Source of the DNA: Pectobacterium brasiliense
GTDB taxonomy: Bacteria > Pseudomonadota > Gammaproteobacteria > Enterobacterales > Enterobacteriaceae
Direction of reading: 5' to 3'
NCBI RefSeq assembly: GCF_013449685.1
Contig: NZ_JACDSF010000010.1
Location: forward strand, 1 to 64,000
Length of the DNA: 64,000 bases
The notes under the pieces are model-generated. The model made no database searches and was not told the DNA's origin. It was given only the letters and a program-made list of their open reading frames with translations. Position 1 is the stretch's first letter. The number at the start of each line of letters is the position of its first letter. Positions 22,600-29,620 of the stretch are shown in pieces. The translations under genes were made by a program, and so were the position numbers.

Positions 22600-25164
22600 T
22601 TATTTATTCGAGGTGCGTCTTGTTTTAAGCTTTTCACGCCAGTCTTTCAACTTGCTTATATCGTCCTTAAGTTCATTATACTCCGGTATAAAAGCAGGCA
22701 TCTCTGTCGACTGGCTGTGCTCATAACAACTGTATTTAGTCATGAGGCCCTCAATCAATTTACAGTCTTCTGTCGATATATCCTGAACAAATGGAAGCCT
22801 TCCTTCAGTCTGAATTCCTCTTCGATGACGTATAACGACCCCGTTAAACAAGTCCTCTTCGACAGAACGTTCAATGAGTTTACGAAAATCACTGCAAACA
22901 CCCTGAGACAACCCGCGGTACGCCATAGCGCCATGCTCTTTTCCAGCCTCGTAGGCTGTGTCCAGCCTGGTCAGCAGTATGTTATTAGCTGTTTTAGTGT
23001 TTGCATTCCAGACTTCCTGATCGGCAGGATGGCCAGCAGCACCATCAAATGATTCAATGCATATCGATTTATGGTGCAGTTTTTTCCACGGTTCCCCCTC
23101 CTTTTTTGCCAAATCTTCAATTACGCCGTACAGGGAAAGCCTGTGAGTTAATATAATCACCTGACGCGATTTAGCGAGTTCAACGAGGCGTTTAGCAACG
23201 TGCCACTCAAATTCGTGATCCAGCGATGAAATAGGGTCATCAAAAATGAATGGGGCAGAGCCAGGCCTGTCGCTGACATCTGCTAAAAATGCGGCTAGTG
23301 AGATCACCCGGCGTTCTCCCTCACTCAGGACATTGTGCAGTTTATCCCGTTGCGCCCCTTTTAGCTGGAGCTGATGCAGAACCTTCGCATTTTCCGTTCT
23401 TATTTTCACAAGCTCGACCTGCAAGCTAGGGGCACCAAGAACATTCAGCTCGCTGTTGAATCTAGCGGCATAGGCCTCGGTGACGACTTTCTGGGTAATT
23501 TCAGCAGATTTAGTCGACAAGGCTCGGGAACCGGCAAGTGATATCCATGCATCAAATTCACTAATTTTTCTTAACCGCTCAATTTCAGCCTTGATAGCCG
23601 CGGCCTGACTGGATAACCACCTGCGAGCTTCAGCTTCGTTTTTATCCTGCAAAGCTTTGGCACGATCAAATCCTGCCGCGTCTTTCTGAAACTGCTCTGC
23701 TTCTCCCTGAAGCCTGTCGCGGTACACACATAATTTCGTGATAGCATCGGTCAAATCAGCCAAGGGAACTGCATTCTGAGAGGCTTCATGCTCAGTGAGT
23801 GCCCGGTAGCTGATGGAGGCGGCATTCCAGATTCCGGTGAGGTATTGATTCCATTCTTCCTGAATTGCAGCTCCGGCACAGAGAGTTGCAATTTCAACTG
23901 CAGTGGGGGGAATGTTGAGCCCGCTGAGAGCCTGAGCATAAAGACGCTCAGCTGAGGCTGCATCGACCTCAAGACGGGATTGCACGAAAGCTTCGAGTTC
24001 GTTCAGACGCTGCCGAGCTTCTGCTGACAATTCTTGATGGCATAAGATACAGCGTGCTTCGTCTGTTACCGGAAATGCCTTATCCGGATATGGTTGCTGG
24101 GAGTACTCGCGTGCGGCTTCCCACATAGCTCGCCATACAGGCGAGCCTATGCCCTCCAATAAGCCATTTTTAACCCGTTCGCTGTCAAGCGCAACAGCGC
24201 GCTTGCTGATGGCATCAACGCGTAATGCCCGGATTCCGTCAATAGCTGCTTGGCTGAATGCCTGTGCAGTCTGCTCAAGTTTAGAGATGATCTGAATTAC
24301 GGATGTTTTAACTGCAAGCTTGTTTCGCGCACTCTCGGCAGGATCCTGAACGCTCAGACGCTCATTCAAGGCACTTAGTACCTGTTCATCCGCCTCAGAC
24401 CAGCTCGTCATCGCCGCGATATTTTCCACAGTTGCTGTACTCAGTGCACGATAAATGGCGGCACTACGACAATGCTGATAAACAGCGGGCAGTCCGGGAA
24501 GTTTGCTGACAAGCTGGGACTGCTCACTACTGAGTTTATCGCGCACCTGCTTCAGGTACTGAGCAAGCTGTTCAAAAAGCCCCACCACTCCGGGTATATA
24601 CGTTGCGGCGCTCTCCTGGGTGAGGTAGTGCTGAGCTTCATCCGTATCAAAGATGTCGATTCCCTTGAGGACATCGATTGCAGCGCTGTCAGGTGACCAG
24701 TCCGCTTCATCGGCAATTCCATTTGCCACCCATTTAATGTGGCAGCTTCGCTCGGGTGGTAATGGATGAAAGACATTAGACTTAAGCTGAGCAGCTCTGG
24801 GCTTCCCAGATATGCGTTTGAGTACGCGAGTGTAGCTGGATTTACCGGAGCCGTTATGGCCGTATATGACTGTCAGGTTCCCTGTACCGAAGTCGAGCGG
24901 TAAACGGGGAGCGAGGTTCTCAATCCCCTTTACTGCTTCGATCCGGCTTATCCTGAGTGTTCCAGCCCCCTGATCTGCAGACGCCAGACCTGGGAATGTC
25001 CGGTGTACCGTTTTTTTCTGTCCCTGGGGCGTTTTGAGTAAGGCGACAACCTGCTGAAGATCATCGGCTGTCAGGCCGCCCTGCTGAATGAGTCGTTCCG
25101 CGAGCTCCTGAAACCAGTCCTGTTGCTTTAACAGCCACGCTATGATATCTGGCTTAACGTCCAT
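22600..25164 (-). CDS. AAA_13 ATPase with zinc-hook-like motif, RloC/PrrC-like
   Basis: An 854-residue ATPase. Walker A is YGHNGSGKSS (about 102-111), an ABC-type signature LSEGERR lies near 611, and Walker B FIFDDPISSLDHE near 640, with a long helical insert between. In the insert a C-x-x-C (CILCHQEL, about 370) sits at a likely coiled-coil turn, as in the zinc hook of RloC. The last ~200 residues are helical with an S-x-x-x-H-S segment (KYSCYEHSQS, near 812) as in AAA_13 proteins with anticodon-nuclease or HEPN effector ends. ATG 25164 is chosen for the upstream GGAGGAGGG. An antiphage role is inferred. Confidence 0.75.
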   Translation of the reverse strand: MDVKPDIIAWLLKQQDWFQELAERLIQQGGLTADDLQQVVALLKTPQGQKKTVHRTFPGLASADQGAGTLRISRIEAVKGIENLAPRLPLDFGTGNLTVIYGHNGSGKSSYTRVLKRISGKPRAAQLKSNVFHPLPPERSCHIKWVANGIADEADWSPDSAAIDVLKGIDIFDTDEAQHYLTQESAATYIPGVVGLFEQLAQYLKQVRDKLSSEQSQLVSKLPGLPAVYQHCRSAAIYRALSTATVENIAAMTSWSEADEQVLSALNERLSVQDPAESARNKLAVKTSVIQIISKLEQTAQAFSQAAIDGIRALRVDAISKRAVALDSERVKNGLLEGIGSPVWRAMWEAAREYSQQPYPDKAFPVTDEARCILCHQELSAEARQRLNELEAFVQSRLEVDAASAERLYAQALSGLNIPPTAVEIATLCAGAAIQEEWNQYLTGIWNAASISYRALTEHEASQNAVPLADLTDAITKLCVYRDRLQGEAEQFQKDAAGFDRAKALQDKNEAEARRWLSSQAAAIKAEIERLRKISEFDAWISLAGSRALSTKSAEITQKVVTEAYAARFNSELNVLGAPSLQVELVKIRTENAKVLHQLQLKGAQRDKLHNVLSEGERRVISLAAFLADVSDRPGSAPFIFDDPISSLDHEFEWHVAKRLVELAKSRQVIILTHRLSLYGVIEDLAKKEGEPWKKLHHKSICIESFDGAAGHPADQEVWNANTKTANNILLTRLDTAYEAGKEHGAMAYRGLSQGVCSDFRKLIERSVEEDLFNGVVIRHRRGIQTEGRLPFVQDISTEDCKLIEGLMTKYSCYEHSQSTEMPAFIPEYNELKDDISKLKDWREKLKTRRTSNK

Positions 25165-25797
25165 TGCTACTACCCTCCTCCATTCCGGATAATCAGGGAA
25201 GCGTAACGGCATGCGTCTCCCTGCACATTGACGCTGCGTTAAGCAGCGTTAAGATTAATCTGATAGTGCATCAACCTCTTAAAATGAGCAATGTTTACTC
25301 AACTCAAAAAATTGTCAGTATCGGAACCGTCGTCCCAGCAAAGCGTTCAGGCTTCAATAGATCATAAAAATGAGTCTTGATGGATCTCTGAGAATAAACA
25401 CGGGAGAGCGTGCGTGTAGAGTATTTTAAAACATGTATCACAACACGCGGACAGGATAAAAGGTGCTGAAAGGTGTAAATCATTTCCCTTCAGTGGAAGC
25501 CTAGGAACGATTATGGCCCTGGTCGAGGAATACATTAAAGCCCGATTTAATCGATAAGATTCTTTCGTCATAGGTAATTAACTTGCCCTCACTTTTTACC
25601 TCAGTTACGAGTGGGCTTATGAAGATGGGTTCTAAAATTTTTTAAGGCATTAAATATTCGAAAGATACTCCCAGGGTTTTTATATTTTGCTCCTGTTGGT
25701 TCATGCCCGTTTTTCGCTGACTATCTTGCAACAAGACACTGTTATATCGATCAACGATTAATCCAAATAATTTTTAAAATGCAAAAAGAGTTTTTTC
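25165..25797. other. intergenic region upstream of the relaxase homologue
   Basis: About 630 bases without a supported gene between two divergent genes. It should contain their promoters and possibly the transfer origin, given the neighbouring relaxase homologue, but I could not point to a nick site. No strong inverted repeats were seen. Confidence 0.4.
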
Positions 25798-25853
25798 TTG
25801 CCTCTGGTCTGTGAGCCGCTCAAGACTGTGGCGCTTACTGGCAGGAGGCAATC
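25798..25853 (+). promoter_or_regulatory. possible SD-sequestering leader of the traI-like gene
   Basis: TTGCCTC (25798-25804) is the exact complement of GAGGCAA (25845-25851), which overlaps the AGGAGG ribosome site (25843-25848) just before ATG 25854. It recalls the B-C pairing of the leaders at 8-16 kb, but the A hairpin is not clear. Confidence 0.4.
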
Positions 25854-27446
25854 ATGTTCAACCGAATAAAAAATTTTATTGTTGGAACGGATAATGTTCC
25901 CCGAAGTGAAGCTATTTCGCCTGAATCTGCTTGCCCGCCCGGATATCATCTCCCTCTTCCCGCTGATGCGTTGATTACGTCTCCAAAGCGGCAAAATTTT
26001 CTCCAGCAGCTCAACGATAACCATGCATTGCCGACGGCATTCTATCGACAGTGCTATCTGGCCCCTCTGTTTTCATTACTCAGTCGAGTTCAGAACCTGC
26101 CGGCGTCGAAAGAGGGGATCTGGGCGTATGCCGGCGCGTTTGGTGATTTGACCGTGCAGTTCGCTACGTACGCCGTCAGGTTGGCCAAGGGGAGAACCTT
26201 GCCACCGGGTATCCCGCCGGAGGAACAAGCCGCGCAGGGGTTACTTTGGAATGCGGTGGTCTTCTGGTCGGCTTTATTTTATCACTTGCCCTTGCTTTGT
26301 GAGTGGGAAGGGGAGCTGGATGGTGGGGAATGCTGGATGCCGGGATTTACTATTCCGGGGAGGCCATTTCGCTTTCGACATTGTATCGATAAATTGCCTC
26401 CATCCTATGCGCAGGGGAGAGTATCGCTGCTGGCCGGTCAGTTACTGCCATTATCTGCACTTCCCTGGTTATCGGGCATTCCTGATGCGTTCGATTGCCT
26501 GGCTCAGCGTATGCAGGGGAGGCCCGCAACGATCACACTGATTGATGAACTGTTACAGTCGGCCGCAGAAAAATGTGGTGCGCCGCCGCTAACCGGTATG
26601 CTGCCACCGGCACCGCTGGCGAGCGCTGAGACAGCGATTTTGCCACCGGAGCCTTTAGTCGCTTCAGCTCTGACATCAGCGCTGCCTGATAGTAGTTCAG
26701 CCGTTGCTGTGAACGGTCATGTGTCACCTTCGCTTCCCGCCTCTGAAGCCACACTGCAAAAAGATGAGCCATTACTTCAGCCTGAGCTGGTTTCGGTGCT
26801 GGATTCAGCGGTACCAGAGGGTTCAGCCTCAGTTGCTGAAAAACAACCAGTGACAGATCAGGCTCCGGAGCCGACTCAGAATGATACTCAGGCGCTTCTG
26901 AGTCTTTTTTCCGGCATAGGGGAGTCACCAGAGCCGGGCGTTGAAGAGGCTCCCGCTATAGATATCCCTGTCACGGGTGAAATAAACAGCCAAAAGGAGA
27001 ATGAAATTGCTCCGCTGACTGGGACTGAAACATCCGCTATTTCTCCGTCAGAAAATAACGAAAAAACTCGAGAAGATAATAATAAAGGCGCGATATTCCT
27101 GGAGTGGTTATCAGCAGGTCTAATTGACGGGAAAATAAGAATAAATGAAGAAGGCGCACGTGCTCACATTGTTGCCGGGTTCGTCTTCTTGTGTGTGCCT
27201 GAGATATTTTATCAGTTTCAGAAGGAGTGCGGAAATAAGGGGAAGCGTAATGCATTACAGTCATCGTTTGAGCGCCTGGGTGTCCACCGTGTTGCTGATG
27301 GCAAGCGCTTCCTGCAGGCAAGAATATACAGTACCCCGTCCGGGACCGGGTCGTATCAAAACATTAACGGTTATCTGGTTAAAGCGTCATCACTTTACCG
27401 GGGGAATCGTATTCCTGACGAGAGCACATTATTGATTCTGCCGTGA
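25854..27446 (+). CDS. TraI_2-family (MOBH-type) relaxase homologue with degenerate HD motifs
   Basis: A 530-residue protein. The N-terminal ~230 residues follow the TraI_2 domain of MOBH relaxases (…LPLPADALITSPKRQNFLQQL…LPTAFYRQCYLAPL…EEQAAQGLLWNAVVFWSALFYHLPLL…). A Pro/Ala/Glu-rich linker follows (about 245-400), then a winged C-terminal domain (FLEWLSAGLIDGKIRINE…GYLVKASSLY). Active relaxases carry H-x-H-x-GG…DH and LLHDLGK; here the matching places read WAYAGAFGDL and LFYHLPLL, so the metal-binding His/Asp are mostly lost. It may be a non-catalytic paralogue. It lies directly upstream of the integrase. Confidence 0.75.
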   Translation: MFNRIKNFIVGTDNVPRSEAISPESACPPGYHLPLPADALITSPKRQNFLQQLNDNHALPTAFYRQCYLAPLFSLLSRVQNLPASKEGIWAYAGAFGDLTVQFATYAVRLAKGRTLPPGIPPEEQAAQGLLWNAVVFWSALFYHLPLLCEWEGELDGGECWMPGFTIPGRPFRFRHCIDKLPPSYAQGRVSLLAGQLLPLSALPWLSGIPDAFDCLAQRMQGRPATITLIDELLQSAAEKCGAPPLTGMLPPAPLASAETAILPPEPLVASALTSALPDSSSAVAVNGHVSPSLPASEATLQKDEPLLQPELVSVLDSAVPEGSASVAEKQPVTDQAPEPTQNDTQALLSLFSGIGESPEPGVEEAPAIDIPVTGEINSQKENEIAPLTGTETSAISPSENNEKTREDNNKGAIFLEWLSAGLIDGKIRINEEGARAHIVAGFVFLCVPEIFYQFQKECGNKGKRNALQSSFERLGVHRVADGKRFLQARIYSTPSGTGSYQNINGYLVKASSLYRGNRIPDESTLLILP

Positions 27447-27460
27447 CGTATGGGCAATCT

Positions 27461-27476
27461 CATTAGCGGGCTAATG
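27461..27476 (+). terminator. small hairpin after the traI-like gene
   Basis: CATTAG/CTAATG with a CGGG loop, followed by TTTAG. A weak terminator or processing hairpin between the traI-like gene and the integrase. Confidence 0.4.
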
Positions 27477-27532
27477 TTTAGTCTGCACACAGCAAAGGTG
27501 CATTTTGTGCTCTTTATTAGAAAGGAATGTAT

Positions 27533-28555
27533 ATGTCAGATAAGTCAATGACCTGGGACGAAATCGTTGATGAATATTTTTTCTCACATAATTTACGTGA
27601 GGCAACAGAGATTAGTTATCGGAAGGTAGTGAATGCTTTTAGTCGATTTATTGGTGAGTCAGTTTTTCCTACCCAAATAACACACCGGGATGTGTTGAAA
27701 TGGCGCAGGAATCTATTAAAAGAGCGCAACTTATCGACGCATACATGGAATAACAAAGTGGCACATATGCGGGCAATATTTAATTTTGCGATAGAGCGAA
27801 AATTAATAGAGCAGGACAAGAATCCCTTTAACGATACGGTTGTTCAAAAAGAGAAAAAGAAGAAGAAGACGTTAACGCGTGAACAACTCACCGCTATTTA
27901 TCTACTCATGCAGCGGATAGAAGCGGAAGAGCCTCATGCTACCTGGGGGCAGCGATGCGCACTTTATCCAGCCTGGTACTGGCTCACCGTGCTCGATACG
28001 CTCCGCTACACAGGGATGAGGCAGAATCAATTGCTACATATTCGGCTGCAGGATATTAATCTGGATGAGGGATACATTGAGCTGCGTCTGGAGGGGAGCA
28101 AAACGCATCGCGAATGGCGTGTTCCTGCCGTTCGTCAACTGCGTGCGAGGCTGGCATCACTACTGGCGCGAGCAAAACTGGCTGGGGCTGAACCCTCCGA
28201 TATTTTGTTTGATGTCACCCGCTTTATGAAATCTCGCCGGCATAAAGATGAATATCAGTACGATGAAAAGAGAGCACAGCAAACCATCCGATCTTTTTTC
28301 AACAGATTATCCCGGGATTGTGGATTTCTGGTGTCAGCACATCGTTTCCGACACACGTTAGCGACGGAGTTGATGAAAGCACCTGAGCGTAATCTGCTGC
28401 TGGTCAAGGATCTACTGGGACATCGAAATGTGAGCACAACAATGGAATATGTCGAACTGAACATGGAAATCGTGGGACGGACGCTGGAAAAAGAGCTGGC
28501 GTTACATACGGATATTTATGCGCAACCCGTTTTACATGACTTGACAGTAGTGTAA
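27533..28555 (+). CDS. ICE integrase, tyrosine recombinase acting at tRNA-Phe
   Basis: A 340-residue tyrosine recombinase. Residues ~10-100 form the SAM-like core-binding domain, followed by a Lys-rich linker (EKKKKKTLT). The catalytic set is complete: Arg in RYTGMRQNQ (about 160), Lys in GSKTHRE (about 189), HRFRH (about 270), LGHRNVSTT (about 297) and Tyr in MEYVEL (about 307). ATG 27533 has AAAGGA 6 bases before it. It ends under 190 bp from the tRNA-Phe gene, the normal place for the enzyme that inserts the element into the 3' end of that tRNA. Confidence 0.9.
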   Translation: MSDKSMTWDEIVDEYFFSHNLREATEISYRKVVNAFSRFIGESVFPTQITHRDVLKWRRNLLKERNLSTHTWNNKVAHMRAIFNFAIERKLIEQDKNPFNDTVVQKEKKKKKTLTREQLTAIYLLMQRIEAEEPHATWGQRCALYPAWYWLTVLDTLRYTGMRQNQLLHIRLQDINLDEGYIELRLEGSKTHREWRVPAVRQLRARLASLLARAKLAGAEPSDILFDVTRFMKSRRHKDEYQYDEKRAQQTIRSFFNRLSRDCGFLVSAHRFRHTLATELMKAPERNLLLVKDLLGHRNVSTTMEYVELNMEIVGRTLEKELALHTDIYAQPVLHDLTVV

Positions 28556-28584
28556 TTCGCTGTAACCATACGCTGACGAGAAAA

Positions 28585-28608
28585 GGGAATCTGCGCTAAC
28601 AGATTCCC
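28585..28608 (+). terminator. hairpin after the integrase
   Basis: Perfect 9-bp stem GGGAATCTG/CAGATTCCC with a 6-nt loop, followed by TATCTT. Probable terminator of the integrase transcript. Confidence 0.65.
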
Positions 28609-28741
28609 TATCTTGAGGATTTCAGTTCTTATTCACAGTGCAGCCTTTCGATTATCTCTGCACAGGAACGATTTTATGACCGAACCCTGTATTAACCGCC
28701 CGTTAAGCTTCTCATTCTTAACCAGCGTGCTTTGATGCAAG

Positions 28742-28817
28742 TGGTGCCCGGACTCGGAATCGAACCAAGGACACGAGGATTTTCAATCCTCTGCTCTACC
28801 GACTGAGCTATCCGGGC
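28742..28817 (-). tRNA. tRNA-Phe (GAA), ICE attachment site
   Basis: 76 nt including the encoded CCA, with a 7-bp acceptor stem (GCCCGGA/TCCGGGC), D-arm AGCTCAGT, anticodon GAA at 28784-28782 and TTCGATTC T-loop. It matches enterobacterial tRNA-Phe closely. The 3' end faces the ICE, so the attachment core is expected within its 3' half; the other junction copy lies outside the window to the left. The locus corresponds to the speC-linked tRNA-Phe of other enterobacteria. Confidence 0.97.
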
Positions 28818-28827
28818 AACGGGGCGC

Positions 28828-28856
28828 ATTAAACCGTATTGGCCACGTGGCGTCAA
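28828..28856 (-). promoter_or_regulatory. promoter of tRNA-Phe
   Basis: On the minus strand TTGACG (28856-28851), a 17-bp spacer and TTTAAT (28833-28828), followed by a GC-rich GCGCCCC discriminator before the tRNA 5' end. This is typical of a stable-RNA promoter subject to stringent control. Confidence 0.8.
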
Positions 28857-28947
28857 TGGGTTTCTGTCACAAAGCGGAGCGCCTGCGCTATTTTCAGGCA
28901 ATTGTATTATTTGCTAGCCAGTTTCTGGCGATCCTTTCAGCACGCTT

Positions 28948-29073
28948 ATACCCGTCATACTTCAAGTTGCATGTGCGTTGGCTTCGCTCAGTCACCCGAA
29001 TCACTTACCTGAGTAAGCTCATCGGGACTCCTTCCCTTGCCGCCTGCCTGAAACTCGAATTATTTAGGGTATA
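28948..29073. repeat. enterobacterial intergenic palindromic repeat (~126 bp)
   Basis: The element runs from ATACCCGTCATACTTCAAG to ATTATTTAGGGTAT, with terminal ATACCC/GGGTAT arms and an internal palindrome (TGAGTAAGCTCATCGGG and flanks). I recognise this as a dispersed repeat common in Pectobacterium, Serratia and Yersinia intergenic regions; the identification is from memory. Confidence 0.7.
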
Positions 29074-29620
29074 GCCTAGTAATGCGTCTTCCCGTATACG
29101 CTCGGCATGTTTCGTTGCACTTTTTACCGCGTTGAGTGCGGGCTGGATTGTTGAATTTGATGAAGAATAATGCCACTATTGCGCGGTTTTTTAACGTCTC
29201 GTTCACCTGAACGCCCCTTTAAGCGTAGTTAGCGTATAGCTAAAGAGGATCGCCGATATGTCAGATTCATTGCTCATGGTGCAAAACGCTCGCGCCAGCT
29301 CGCTGATGACGTCACTGCGCGTTTCTTCTTCCCACCGCTGCGCGGTTTACTTTTCTTCCTGTCGATTATCCTCCTTCACCATGCGGTGAGGCGTTCGTTC
29401 GCTCGCTGTTAGGCATGAGTAAAAATAGAGTACGGCTCTGCTTTTACTGATGTCTATCGGATGGTGCTGGCTCCAGTTTTTCCATTCTTAGCCTACAGTT
29501 TACCTGTAGGGATCATACGCTTGTCGTTATTGATTGGCATTGTGATTGGTCGGGATTGTTATCCCTGAACGGTGTCTTCCAGGCACGTACACTTACCTTT
29601 AACCGTTTGGGTTTGGTTAC
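29074..29620 (+). other. long untranslated region upstream of speC
   Basis: About 550 bases holding a candidate leader-peptide frame (29258-29389) and two downstream hairpins: AGTAAAA..TTTTACT with inner AGAG/CTCT (about 29415-29447) and CCTACAG/CTGTAGG (near 29491-29509). No other gene is visible. Confidence 0.5.
29258..29389 (+). CDS. candidate 43-residue leader peptide of speC
   Basis: ATG 29258 follows AGAGGA with 8-base spacing and opens a Ser/Arg-rich frame (MSDSLLMVQNARASSLMTSL … SCRLSSFTMR) ending 231 bases before speC. Hairpins follow between it and speC. Polyamine genes are known to use leader peptides (SpeFL upstream of speF), but I see no clear similarity to SpeFL. Coding status is uncertain. 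Confidence 0.35.
   Translation: MSDSLLMVQNARASSLMTSLRVSSSHRCAVYFSSCRLSSFTMR

Noticed and set aside
28742..28817. Damage to the tRNA-Phe gene by ICE insertion
   Set aside because: The tRNA is complete with CCA and its promoter is intact on the chromosomal side.
29260..29434. Alternative frame reading RYVRFIAHGAKRSRQLADD…RSFARC upstream of speC
   Set aside because: It looks protein-like for about 50 codons but has no start codon after the upstream stop; the frame from ATG 29258 is the better candidate.
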